NCBI RefSeq assembly: GCF_025567625.1
Contig: NZ_JAOQJC010000005.1
Location: 62,001-126,000, forward strand
Direction of reading: 5' to 3'
Length of the DNA stretch: 64,000 bases
DNA from: Paenibacillus sp. J5C2022
GTDB taxonomy: Bacteria; Bacillota; Bacilli; Paenibacillales; Paenibacillaceae
Of this stretch, positions 6,838 to 15,401 are shown piece by piece (position 1 is the stretch's first letter; every line of letters starts with the position of its first letter). A program made the translations under genes and the position numbers. A model generated the notes under the pieces. That model worked only from the letters and a program-made list of their open reading frames with translations. It did not search any database and was not told the origin of the DNA.

Positions 6838-8448
6838 TCAATTCGCGATCTTGCTCCGTGCGAGCATCTGCTTGATGGTCGTGACAATCGGCTCCAGCCC
6901 CTTCTCCATTGCTGTGCGAACGGATGGCCGTTCCAATAGCTCTCGCCGCGACCAAACGGCGTCAAGCAGATCCTGCTGCGGCACTAGCGGGATGATGGCG
7001 ATAGGCCGTTCCGGGCACAATGCCAGCCACTGGCTGCGGCCGCGGAACTTCCCATCCTTATTGGCCGCCCAGCTGACGGCGCCGCCTGTTGAGCGAACTT
7101 CCCGGGACAGCTTGACCGCCTGCGCCATCGCGGAGGCTTGCCATCTGTACACGAACGGATCAGCGACGATGATAAGATGGCTGGATTCTCGAAGCAAGGC
7201 CAACGCCCGCTGGTTGTTCCAGCAGCTTGAGAAGTCCACAATCTGAATATCGGTCTGCTCTCTGGCGAGCATGTGATGAAAGCAACGTTCCCTATCCTCT
7301 CCGTTGATCCCGCTCATCTCATATGGATTAAGCGCCAGCCATTGTACATGGGGCGATCGGCCGCTGACACGTCGATACGGCTGCTCCGATTGAAGAAGCG
7401 GCGATTCTTCGCTCGACTGCAGCAGCTCATGCCATTCCGGACGCAGCAAATAATGCTCCGCAGCCGCCACGTTGATCCGGGCTGCCCCCAGCAGACTAGT
7501 GAGCGCAAGGGACAATGTCGAGGCGCCCGCTCCCGAAGCAAGCGATACGACGCTAACAAGCAACGGCCGGGACAGCCGGGACGCCGAGGGAGCCGTGCCC
7601 AGACAGCTGCCCGCCGTTGCTTCTGCGCTTGCTGACCGTTCGGCGAACGCATGCAGCGCCTCCCGCACTTCAGCCATCGAGCTGTAGCGATGCTCCGGCC
7701 TCCTCTGCAGCATACGTTCCAGCACCAGTCGGAACGGCTTCGGAAGCTCTGCGCTATATGCGGGATAACTGGCGATCGGCTTGTCGGGCGACAATGTCGA
7801 AGGGGGCTTGCCGCCGGATGCGAGATAGAACAGCAGAGCCCCGAGACCGTATATATCCGTGCGCGCATCGCTCTGCCCCCCGTTGTTTTGCTCCGGAGCC
7901 GCGAAGCCTGCCGTCCCCAACTGAACGGTGTCCCGAAGCTGGCCTTCCTTGAACGTTCTGGATATGCCGAAGTCGATCAGCTTGACACGCCCTCTCTTGT
8001 CGATCATGACATTCGTCGGCTTCAGATCCCGATGAATAATCGGATTCGGCAGGCTATGCAAGTAAAGAAGTGCCGAGCTAAGCTGGAGTGCGATATCTAA
8101 TAACTCCTGAAAGGAGAAACGATAGCCGCACGAAGCCCCAAGCTCGCTTGCCGTATGTCCATCGATATATTCCATAACGATCATTTCTGGATCGCCATCT
8201 TCGGTCGGGAAGAAATCAGACACGAACGGCAAGCATTCATGATTCAATCTCATCAGCGTATCCGCTTCCTCCGAATAAAGACTTCGTTCGGACTGCAACT
8301 GCTTCGCTACCTTGATCGCACGTATGACTCCGCCCAGCTTCAAGTCCTGGGCCGCGAATACGATGCCCATCCCTCCTCGTCCGATAACACGCTCGATCCG
8401 GTATCTCCCCTTCAGAACGTCGCCGCGTTGCCACGTCTCCACATTCAT
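6838..8448 (-). CDS. Ser/Thr protein kinase fused to a MinD/ParA-like P-loop domain
   Basis: A 536-residue soluble protein. Residues about 15-270 form a Hanks-type kinase with glycine loop GRGGMG, catalytic Lys46, HRDLKPTN at 139-146, DFG at 159-161 and an APE triplet. Residues from about 300 to the end are not kinase. They start with VSLASGAGASTLSLAL, which looks like a deviant Walker A of the MinD/ParA/SIMIBI class, and continue with IQIVDFSSCW and LIIVADPFVY, as in that fold. PASTA repeats and membrane helices are absent, unlike PrkC. The start at 8448 (ATG after GGGAGAG) is chosen because the longer frame to 8541 reads through a perfect terminator. The fused domain could localise the kinase or respond to nucleotide. 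Its function is not known to me. Confidence 0.85.
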   Translation of the reverse strand: MNVETWQRGDVLKGRYRIERVIGRGGMGIVFAAQDLKLGGVIRAIKVAKQLQSERSLYSEEADTLMRLNHECLPFVSDFFPTEDGDPEMIVMEYIDGHTASELGASCGYRFSFQELLDIALQLSSALLYLHSLPNPIIHRDLKPTNVMIDKRGRVKLIDFGISRTFKEGQLRDTVQLGTAGFAAPEQNNGGQSDARTDIYGLGALLFYLASGGKPPSTLSPDKPIASYPAYSAELPKPFRLVLERMLQRRPEHRYSSMAEVREALHAFAERSASAEATAGSCLGTAPSASRLSRPLLVSVVSLASGAGASTLSLALTSLLGAARINVAAAEHYLLRPEWHELLQSSEESPLLQSEQPYRRVSGRSPHVQWLALNPYEMSGINGEDRERCFHHMLAREQTDIQIVDFSSCWNNQRALALLRESSHLIIVADPFVYRWQASAMAQAVKLSREVRSTGGAVSWAANKDGKFRGRSQWLALCPERPIAIIPLVPQQDLLDAVWSRRELLERPSVRTAMEKGLEPIVTTIKQMLARSKIAN

Positions 8449-8467
8449 CTCTCCCTTATCGACAAAA

Positions 8468-8515
8468 TCAAAAATCCCGACAACGCTTGTACGTTCATAC
8501 AAGCGTTGCCGGGAT
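8468..8515 (-). terminator. Strong terminator between the methyltransferase and kinase genes
   Basis: An 18-bp stem (arms 8474-8491 and 8498-8515) with a 6-nt loop and one non-Watson-Crick pair is followed on the minus strand by TTTTTGATTTTG. It ends the operon that finishes with the RlmM-like methyltransferase and lies upstream of the real kinase start. Confidence 0.88.
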
Positions 8516-8545
8516 GCTTTCCAGGCACTATTCATTTCCATTATA

Positions 8546-9583
8546 TCACTGCTTCTTCTGCAACACCAAGGTTATTTCATCCCGGTTGTGGAACAACTGC
8601 TTCGCACGCAGCACTTCAAATGCAGTGCCGAGACGCTCCTTCACCTCACGAATGGTTCCCATCGGCTTGCGATGCATCAGCTTCACGGTGATGACTGCCG
8701 TCGCGTATGGCGCCAGTGCATCCTTCAAGTCCAGAATGAGCTTGGTCATCAGAATCGGGCTCCAGCTCATGTCGCATACGAGCAAATCGAATGTGCGGGG
8801 CGCCAAGGATACATCGGCGGCATTCCGCTTCAAGTGTACGAGGTCGGGATGATTTCGCAAGGAGTGGTGCAGTTCAGCGGGATCGACTGCCGTTACCTGC
8901 AGCCCCCGCTCCAGTAGAAGGGATGTCCAGCCGCCAGGAGCAGCCCCAATATCCAGCGCATGCCGATATGCGCCATAATCCAGTCCGAAGGTGCGTTCCG
9001 CCTCCAACAGCTTGAACTTGGCTCTTGATATTTGTCCCTCCTCGCGCTTGAAGCGGATAGCTCCGCCCGGCCAATCGGAGAGCATCTCGCCTGGCGTGCC
9101 GAAGCCCGCATACAGCGTATCGTCCGCAGCGAATATTGCGATGATGACCTCTGGCCCTTGGACTGCCGGCTCCGCGCCGATCTCCTCCAGTACAGCATCA
9201 AGCACCGCTTTCGTATCCGCAGCGGAATACGGGAATGGCGACGACTGGCTTCTCCTGATATGTACGGCGACCTTCCTGTTCTTCAAGCGCAGTCTGGACT
9301 GGCGAATCATATCGGACAACGTGCCGAGATCCTCCGCATCGCCGTGAATGTCCATCTTGCGGTCAACCGGTTGAATATGTCTTAAGAATGTAGGTTCGTG
9401 CTGCGCTATCGCAGCGTGCAGTTCGTCCGCCTCCGGCTCACAGCGCATAAGAAAGGCTTCTCCGGGAAGCAGCTGTACGAACCCGGCACCGCTTGCCAAT
9501 CTCCGAAGCTCTTCCATCGCATATGGCGAATAGCCTTTATTCGCCGTTCCGATCCATTCGCTCAATTCATTTTCCTCTTTCAT
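8546..9583 (-). CDS. RlmM/FtsJ-type 2'-O-ribose RNA methyltransferase
   Basis: A 345-residue SAM-dependent methyltransferase. The C-terminal half holds the SAM loop DIGAAPGGWTSLL and the K-D-K-E residues expected of FtsJ/RrmJ-class 2'-O-methyltransferases: Lys in AKFKLLEAE, Asp in VCDMSWSP, Lys in VITVKLMHRK and Glu near the end in NRDEITLVLQ. The N-terminal half (about 1-150) resembles the THUMP-like part of RlmM, the enzyme for C2498 of 23S rRNA. The substrate here is unproven. The start at 9583 overlaps the preceding cREC gene by 17 bp, implying coupled translation. A TTG a few codons downstream after AAAGAGGAAA is an alternative. A terminator follows. Confidence 0.8.
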   Translation of the reverse strand: MKEENELSEWIGTANKGYSPYAMEELRRLASGAGFVQLLPGEAFLMRCEPEADELHAAIAQHEPTFLRHIQPVDRKMDIHGDAEDLGTLSDMIRQSRLRLKNRKVAVHIRRSQSSPFPYSAADTKAVLDAVLEEIGAEPAVQGPEVIIAIFAADDTLYAGFGTPGEMLSDWPGGAIRFKREEGQISRAKFKLLEAERTFGLDYGAYRHALDIGAAPGGWTSLLLERGLQVTAVDPAELHHSLRNHPDLVHLKRNAADVSLAPRTFDLLVCDMSWSPILMTKLILDLKDALAPYATAVITVKLMHRKPMGTIREVKERLGTAFEVLRAKQLFHNRDEITLVLQKKQ

Positions 9584-9899
9584 TTTCAAATTCCGACATC
9601 GGCCCATTGTACAGCTTGACATTGTCCGGTATGTGGGAGGAGAGCAGATGATACATTTGAAGCTTGCCGGATACGCTTGACGTGTGCAGGTAGATCCGCT
9701 TCGGATACCTTCCGGTCTCTACCAGATGCCTTGCCACTTCGTAGCCCGTATCCTGCCCCCACCCCAGATCGTAGTCCAGTGACAGGATGTCGATATCCTC
9801 GTGGTCGATCAGCAGCTTGCATTCCTCCGCGCTTCGCGCAAGCACGAAGCCGCGCGGACAGCTTCGATAATCATCCAAATAAACATGAATCACGGCCAC
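9567..9899 (-). CDS. Cyclic-phosphate-processing receiver (cREC) domain protein
   Basis: A 110-residue protein made of a single receiver-like domain of the cREC type. It begins VYLDDYRSCPRGF, has LSLDYDLGWGQDTGYEVA in the middle and ends with IYLHTSSVSGKLQMYHLL. Those are the family hallmarks: a DD pair, a DxDLG motif, and an H-x-S/N motif in place of the usual Thr/Lys switch. cREC proteins have been predicted computationally to act on cyclic phosphates in RNA repair contexts. No phosphorelay role is expected. The 3' end overlaps the start of a 2'-O-methyltransferase, so the two are probably translated together. Confidence 0.75.
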   Translation of the reverse strand: MAVIHVYLDDYRSCPRGFVLARSAEECKLLIDHEDIDILSLDYDLGWGQDTGYEVARHLVETGRYPKRIYLHTSSVSGKLQMYHLLSSHIPDNVKLYNGPMSEFENERGK

Positions 9900-9935
9900 C
9901 CCTCCTCCCCCAATTAAACTCCGCCTATTCGTTGC

Positions 9936-10742
9936 TCATTGCTCAAGCTGGCATGAAAGGCATGCATAAGCTTTGCGACCGGACGCTAGCACCTTGCTGA
10001 CAGTACCGCCGCATCGCTTGCAAGCTTCTCCTTCGCGCCCGTATACTTGAAGACGCTCCGCGTAGCCACCCGACAAGCTGTCTTGGTCATGCATCGGCTG
10101 CTTCGTAATGCCGCCATGCGATATGGCCTCCTGCAGCACAGACACGATCGCCCGATACAAGCGTTCCCATAATTCGGCACTCAGGCTATTCGCCCGCATG
10201 TCGGGACGGATGCCCGCAGCGAACATGATTTCGTCGCTGTATACCGCACCAATTCCGGCAATTGTCTTCTGGTCCATCAGAGCGGCTTTCATGGAGCTGC
10301 GCTTCTTGGACAGACGCTTTCGAAGCATGTCCCCATTAAATCCCTTGTCCAGCGGATCGAGCCCATATCCCCGCAACTGCTCCTCTACCGCCTTGACTGA
10401 CAGCAGCTGAACATCGCCCTTGTTCAGACCGTATATGGCCAGCGTACGGTCATCGCCGAAGCCGATCGTCAGCATAGCATTTTGGCATCCATGATCATCC
10501 GGAGCGCCGCTGAACAGATAGGATTTGTTCGACATGTATAGAACTAGACGCTTGCCAATGTCCAGATGGAAGACAAGGTGATTCGCTCTCCGCTCCACAT
10601 ACCAGACGGTGGAGCCAATGACTTCCTCCATACCGTCCCCGTCCACAAGCTTGTCATGGAAATTCCAGGCCGTTATCCGGGCGCCTGCATAGCGCTCTGC
10701 CAGCATCGCTCGATATAGGTATAGTTCCGGCAATTCATGCAT
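9936..10742 (-). CDS. Fpg/Nei-family protein without the catalytic N-terminal proline
   Basis: A 268-residue protein with the full formamidopyrimidine-DNA glycosylase architecture: N-terminal beta-sandwich, helix-two-turn-helix (GIGAVYSDEIMFAAGI) and a C-terminal zinc finger with cysteines in CKRCG and CLSCQ. Active enzymes begin MPELPE and use the proline as nucleophile. This protein begins MHELPEL, so the nucleophile is histidine, and the RR(A/G)K catalytic lysine segment reads RRAN. The start is the only plausible one (GGAAGGG upstream). Other Firmicutes carry paralogues lacking the proline, whose activity is unclear to me. It may bind damaged or unusual DNA without lyase activity. Its neighbours are a cREC protein and a NagD-like phosphatase. 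Confidence 0.82.
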   Translation of the reverse strand: MHELPELYLYRAMLAERYAGARITAWNFHDKLVDGDGMEEVIGSTVWYVERRANHLVFHLDIGKRLVLYMSNKSYLFSGAPDDHGCQNAMLTIGFGDDRTLAIYGLNKGDVQLLSVKAVEEQLRGYGLDPLDKGFNGDMLRKRLSKKRSSMKAALMDQKTIAGIGAVYSDEIMFAAGIRPDMRANSLSAELWERLYRAIVSVLQEAISHGGITKQPMHDQDSLSGGYAERLQVYGREGEACKRCGGTVSKVLASGRKAYACLSCQLEQ

Positions 10743-10772
10743 CTGATTTACGCACCCTTCCTGTCTCTACAA

Positions 10773-11591
10773 TTATGATGTCGGTTGCAGGCGTTCCGAG
10801 ATAATTGCAATAAGTTCGTTCATATTCTGGCAGATCATATCGGGGCTGCAGCCTGCCTTCTCTGCATACGATTCGTAATTTTCCCCGTTCGTAATTCCGG
10901 TGAGCACCAATATGGTGCCGCAGCCTGCAGCAACTCCTGCCGCTATATCGGTTGCCATATTATCTCCGATTACCCAAGTCGCGGAAGCGTCAGCGCCTAG
11001 CTTGCGAAGCGCATAATCCATTAGCACCGGTGACGGCTTGCCGATAATGTGCGGCTTCGTACCGCTTGCCGCAGCCAGCATCGCGCTTATGGAGCCTGCA
11101 CCCGGAATGAAGCCGTCAGTAGACGGAACCAGATCATCCGGATTCGTCAATATATAATCGGCGCCGCCGCGGATGAAGGAAGCCGCAGCCGATATCCGCT
11201 CATATGTCAGCTTCCTGTCGATCCCTTGTACGACGACATCCGGATGATCCTCCACAAGGCTTAATCCCGCCTCGGCCAGAGCCGTCTTCAGTCCTTCTTC
11301 CCCTATAGCGAACACGGCGGCTCCGCGCCGCTGTGTAGCGATATGCTCCGCTGCCGCTTGAGCCGATGTGCATACATCGTCTGCTGTGGCCGGTATTCCC
11401 ATACCGCACAGACGTTCAGCCACCGCCGCTGGCGTCGCGGAAGAGTTGTTCGTCACGAATCGGTAAGGCAACTTCACCTGCTGCAGGCAGGCTATGAGCC
11501 GATCCGCATCCGGAATAGGATGTATACCGTGATACATCGTTCCGTCAAGATCGATGAGCAGCCCTTTCATCACACGTATCGAATCTGTCAT
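10773..11591 (-). CDS. NagD/YutF-type HAD phosphatase
   Basis: A 272-residue HAD-IIA hydrolase. Motif I is LIDLDGTMYHG, motif II is FVTNNSS, the conserved Lys is in IIGKPSPVLM and motif IV is IGDNMATDI. Such enzymes dephosphorylate small phosphate esters such as nucleotides and sugar phosphates, and the name p-nitrophenyl phosphatase is often used. The start at 11591 was chosen because GAGGT lies 10 bp upstream. An in-frame ATG further upstream has no site. It is separated from the Fpg-like gene by 30 bp and may be co-transcribed with it. Confidence 0.88.
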   Translation of the reverse strand: MTDSIRVMKGLLIDLDGTMYHGIHPIPDADRLIACLQQVKLPYRFVTNNSSATPAAVAERLCGMGIPATADDVCTSAQAAAEHIATQRRGAAVFAIGEEGLKTALAEAGLSLVEDHPDVVVQGIDRKLTYERISAAASFIRGGADYILTNPDDLVPSTDGFIPGAGSISAMLAAASGTKPHIIGKPSPVLMDYALRKLGADASATWVIGDNMATDIAAGVAAGCGTILVLTGITNGENYESYAEKAGCSPDMICQNMNELIAIISERLQPTS

Positions 11592-11635
11592 TGTATTCAA
11601 CCTCATTATTTTGTATATATGATTCATTCATATAT

Positions 11636-12991
11636 TTACCCACTGTGCGCAGCGCTGCGTTGAAGCTTGCGCTTCAGACGCTCTACGCGCACTTGCAGTG
11701 CTTCCAGCTCTTGTCGCCGCTTCTTATCGCGGACAAGCATTCCCATATAGCCTTCAGCTCGGCCCAGCGCATCCTTCGCATAGTGCAGAGCGCCTTTGAA
11801 ATCCTTCAACCGGTGCTCGCAATGCATGGACAGCTCAACACACGCTTGCTGATGCGATGCGCAGTAGCCGGTCTCGTTTTCCATTCGCGAACAGGCCCTC
11901 TGCCACAATACCACAGCTCTTTGCCAATTGCCAGCTTTCTTGTCGCGCGCAGCAAGCATATTCAGCGTAGCCGCTTCCGCTTGAGTATGTCCCGCAACCT
12001 TCTCGTAAAGTTCCGCTGACAATTCCTCTCTCCCCATCTTCTCCAGCCACAGCCCCGTCCGAACCAGCTCTTCCGGGTGATCGGGATAAGGAATCCGGGT
12101 GAATATGACTTCCTCCAGCAGCTGCCCGAACCGGATGGACAGGCAGGCTAGCGACATCAGATCCCATTCGTTATGCTTGAATACGCCTTCCAACGGGAGC
12201 GGATCGCCATCTGACAAGTACTGAAAATACAGCTGGGGTGCAAGCGAGCCCGGCACATCCTCGCTCCGATAGATGCCTAGCCGCTCCTCTTCCACATGAC
12301 TGAGCCTGCAGGACTGCAGCGTATTGCGCCAGATGGAGCGGGACGGGTGCAGGAAGTCGAGATGAAGCGGTTCCCACAGCCCCCTGTGCAAGCCGTTCAT
12401 GACCATCCGGCTTTGCAGAAGCGGCCAATCGAATGTCTTCCCATTATATGTCGCCAGGTATGCGAAATCTCTCAGCTTTTCCACCAAATAATGCAACATT
12501 GCATACTCCTCCGCCGGGTGCCTGATCATCATCTGCTCCGTAATGAAGCCCGTCTCTTCCATGTAAGCAATGCCGACCATAAACGCCAGATTGCCTGCAC
12601 CTGCGCCAAGTCCGGTCGTCTCCAGATCCAGATACAATATCTTCCCTGCCTGAGGCGCTTCCTCCGAGGGATGGAACGGAGACAATCCGTGCGCAGCCTT
12701 CATCAACTCGCCCAATGCGTGCGTCCCGTGGTGAAAGCGATGCGAATGAAGCTTGCGCCTGAGCAGGAAGCTGCCTTGTTCCGTCTCGCACATGGCTACG
12801 CCAAAGCTGGACCAGCCGAGATGGAGCCGCTCTTCCTTCTCATCTGATTCCGAAGCCGTGTATCGTTCGTCCAGGATAGCTTCTCCTGCCGCATCTTCCG
12901 CAGCGAGATCGGCCGGCTGAGCCTTGTCTGTTCCCGTCTCTCCGCTCTTCTCGCCCCGCAGACGATTCATTCTTTCGCGCAAGCTGCTCAT
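11636..12991 (-). CDS. mrfB: MrfB/YprB RNase H-like exonuclease of the MrfAB repair pathway
   Basis: A 451-residue protein with a DEDD-type exonuclease core. Exo I is ILYLDLETTGLG (about residue 118), then YNGKTFDWPLL and a final acidic residue in HNEWDLMSL. The C-terminal third is helical and TPR-like, which is also seen in YprB. In Bacillus, YprB (MrfB) acts with the helicase YprA (MrfA) in a repair route for mitomycin C adducts that is separate from UvrABC. The start codon overlaps the mrfA stop by 4 bp (ATGA), so translation is coupled. Confidence 0.88.
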   Translation of the reverse strand: MSSLRERMNRLRGEKSGETGTDKAQPADLAAEDAAGEAILDERYTASESDEKEERLHLGWSSFGVAMCETEQGSFLLRRKLHSHRFHHGTHALGELMKAAHGLSPFHPSEEAPQAGKILYLDLETTGLGAGAGNLAFMVGIAYMEETGFITEQMMIRHPAEEYAMLHYLVEKLRDFAYLATYNGKTFDWPLLQSRMVMNGLHRGLWEPLHLDFLHPSRSIWRNTLQSCRLSHVEEERLGIYRSEDVPGSLAPQLYFQYLSDGDPLPLEGVFKHNEWDLMSLACLSIRFGQLLEEVIFTRIPYPDHPEELVRTGLWLEKMGREELSAELYEKVAGHTQAEAATLNMLAARDKKAGNWQRAVVLWQRACSRMENETGYCASHQQACVELSMHCEHRLKDFKGALHYAKDALGRAEGYMGMLVRDKKRRQELEALQVRVERLKRKLQRSAAHSG

Positions 12992-15282
12992 AATCGTCCC
13001 TCCGTCCCATCGAGCAGGCGAATCGCGAGCTGCTTGCCTGTGAGGCCGACTTCTTCAATCGGTCCGACGCAAGCGGGACAGCCGCTCACACAGCTACAGC
13101 CGCGCACCAGCCCCTTCGCTCGTTCCATCAATTCGTCATGTACTTGGTACAGCCGTTCGCTTAGTCCAATGCCTCCCGGATAGCGGTCATAGAAGTAGAT
13201 CGTCGGCCGCTCCGTAAGAATCGCCTTCACCTGCGGCACGACGCGAATATCGAACGGATCGCACATCAAGTAGAGCGGCGCGATGTGGACGAGCACATTG
13301 GCGATGCCGAGCAGCGCGAACTGCATCTCGTTCCTGCTCATCCGTCCGGCTTCCTCCTCGCTGAAGGAGAACCAGTAGCTGCTCGTATGCAGCTCCTCCT
13401 CCGGCAAGTGAATCGGACCGGAACCTACGTTCTCATGGGTACGAAGCCGGATTTTTTTGAATATGGTCGCCTTCGCATTCACCGTCACTTCTCCATATTG
13501 CCGCAGCAGAGCGCCGGACTGCTTCTCCTTGTCCACATGCAGCACCTTCAGTTCCACGGCGAGATTCGCATCCGTATAATAATCGACGTCAACCTGCCGC
13601 ACATAAGCCTTCTTCTCGTCGTAGTCCAGCTTCTCCACCTGATACTGCACTCCTTCATGAATATATATCGCCTCTTCATGAATAAGCGTCGGGGCGCTGA
13701 ACCGATCCACCTCGCCCAGCACGCGGCTGCCGCTGGTCATATCGACGATGACAAAGTTCTCCTGCGCGGCAGTCCGCAGAGATATATTGTGAGCGGGGAA
13801 GCTTTGCTGCATCCAATGCCAGCGCTCTCCCGCCTTATGAACAACCTTCTCTTCCATCAGAAATTCCATCATATCCTCAACTCTTTCGGAACCGAACGTG
13901 TCTCCTTGCTGGAAAGGCAGCTCATATGCCGCACACTTCACATGATCGATCTGAATCAGCAGGTTGTCGGGATGAATAAGCGCGCGTTCCGGCGGACGAT
14001 TAAAGAAGAAGTCGGGGTTCTGCACGATATACTGATCTAGCGGATTGCTGCTCGCCACGATAAAGGTAACGGAGCTCTCCTGCCGTCTGCCCGCCCGGCC
14101 GGACTGCTGCCAGGTGCTGGCGATCGTGCCGGGATAGCCGTTCAGCACGCATGCCTGCAGCTGTCCGATATCGATACCAAGCTCCAGCGCATTCGTGCTG
14201 ACAACCCCTCTTATCTCACCGCTTCGCAGTCCCCGCTCGATCTCCCGCCGCAGCTTCGGCAGATAGCCGCCGCGATAACCTCTGATGCTCCTCTGGTCAA
14301 GCTTGTCGCGAATCATATCCTGGAGATAAGTAAGCAGCAGCTCGACGCGTACTCTGCTTCTGGCGAATACGATCGTCTGCACACCTTGCTTCAGCAGCAT
14401 GGCGGCAAGCTTGCGCGTCTCCAGGACGCTGGAGCGACGGATGCCAAGCTGCTTATTGACAACGGGCGGATTATAGAAGATGATATGCTTCTCCCCTACG
14501 GGGGCGCCATTGCGGTCCACGAGTGCAACGCTCTCGCCGATTAGCCGCTCCGCATGCTCCTTGGGATTGTCGATCGTCGCAGATGCGCAGATGAACTGCG
14601 GGCTGGAGCCGTAGAAGCGGCATATCCGCTTCAGCCGGCGAATGACGTTCGCGACGTGACTGCCGAATACGCCACGATACGCATGCACCTCGTCAATGAC
14701 GATATACTTCACATTCTCGAACAGCTTCACCCACTTCGTATGATGGGGAAGTATGGCGGAGTGAAGCATGTCGGGATTGGTCACCACGATATGACCCGCA
14801 TTGCGGATAGCCGTGCGCACATTAGGCGGCGTATCGCCGTCATACGTATGTGTCTTGATGTTCGCATCCATCAGATCGGCAAGCTGCTGCAACTCCGCAA
14901 CTTGATCCTGCGCCAGCGCCTTGGTCGGGAACATATAGAGCGCTCTTCCCTCCCCATTCTCCAGCAAGCTCTGCAGCACCGGCAAGTTGTAGCACAGCGT
15001 CTTGCCTGATGCCGTCGGTGTGACCGTCACGACGTGACGGCCGCTTCGCACCTCGCGATAAGCGTCCCCCTGATGGGTGTACAGCTCACCGATGCCCTTC
15101 GCAACGAGGGCTTGTCGCAATCCTTCATGCAAGTCGGCCGGCAGAGGGGTCGTGGCCGCCGTCCGCGGCGGCAGCGTACGCCAATGCGTCACATTGCCCA
15201 TAACCTCCTCGTTCGCCTTCAGTTCTCCGAGCCAATCCTCGAGCGTCTCCGCCCTGCCTGTCCAGCGGTTCATTCCCGTCAC
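12988..15282 (-). CDS. mrfA: MrfA/YprA DEXH-box helicase with DUF1998
   Basis: A 764-residue superfamily 2 helicase. Motif I is TPTASGKT, motif II is DEVHAYRG, motif III is SATI and motif VI is QQSGRAGRR. The C-terminal DUF1998 region ends with a metal-binding cluster of four cysteines in CSCVSGCPAC. Bacillus MrfA is a 3'-5' helicase needed for mitomycin C resistance together with MrfB. It is the first gene of a two-gene operon. Its promoter carries a sequence that resembles a LexA operator (see the promoter entry). Confidence 0.92.
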   Translation of the reverse strand: MTGMNRWTGRAETLEDWLGELKANEEVMGNVTHWRTLPPRTAATTPLPADLHEGLRQALVAKGIGELYTHQGDAYREVRSGRHVVTVTPTASGKTLCYNLPVLQSLLENGEGRALYMFPTKALAQDQVAELQQLADLMDANIKTHTYDGDTPPNVRTAIRNAGHIVVTNPDMLHSAILPHHTKWVKLFENVKYIVIDEVHAYRGVFGSHVANVIRRLKRICRFYGSSPQFICASATIDNPKEHAERLIGESVALVDRNGAPVGEKHIIFYNPPVVNKQLGIRRSSVLETRKLAAMLLKQGVQTIVFARSRVRVELLLTYLQDMIRDKLDQRSIRGYRGGYLPKLRREIERGLRSGEIRGVVSTNALELGIDIGQLQACVLNGYPGTIASTWQQSGRAGRRQESSVTFIVASSNPLDQYIVQNPDFFFNRPPERALIHPDNLLIQIDHVKCAAYELPFQQGDTFGSERVEDMMEFLMEEKVVHKAGERWHWMQQSFPAHNISLRTAAQENFVIVDMTSGSRVLGEVDRFSAPTLIHEEAIYIHEGVQYQVEKLDYDEKKAYVRQVDVDYYTDANLAVELKVLHVDKEKQSGALLRQYGEVTVNAKATIFKKIRLRTHENVGSGPIHLPEEELHTSSYWFSFSEEEAGRMSRNEMQFALLGIANVLVHIAPLYLMCDPFDIRVVPQVKAILTERPTIYFYDRYPGGIGLSERLYQVHDELMERAKGLVRGCSCVSGCPACVGPIEEVGLTGKQLAIRLLDGTEGRL

Positions 15283-15344
15283 CTCTCACCGTAAGCAAGC
15301 CAGGGCAACGACCTCACCCCAGCTTTCCTTGTATGTATCCCTTT

Positions 15345-15373
15345 ATTGTACAGAATACACGTTCGTGCTGCAA
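15345..15373 (-). promoter_or_regulatory. mrfAB promoter with a LexA-box-like sequence
   Basis: On the minus strand TTGCAG (15373-15368) and TACAAT (15350-15345) are separated by 17 bp. The spacer holds CGAACGTGTATTC (15365-15353), which differs from the Bacillus LexA half-site pattern CGAACnnnnGTTC by one base. The same arrangement, a box within the 17-bp spacer, is seen at the lexA and yneA promoters of this window. Confidence 0.5.
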
Positions 15374-15401
15374 TTGCTAATTGTTGCTCCTGAGCGTCAG
15401 C

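Noticed and set aside
13285-14040. Plus-strand frame of 251 codons opposite mrfA
   Set aside because: Antisense shadow of a well-conserved helicase, with biased His/Leu/Arg composition.
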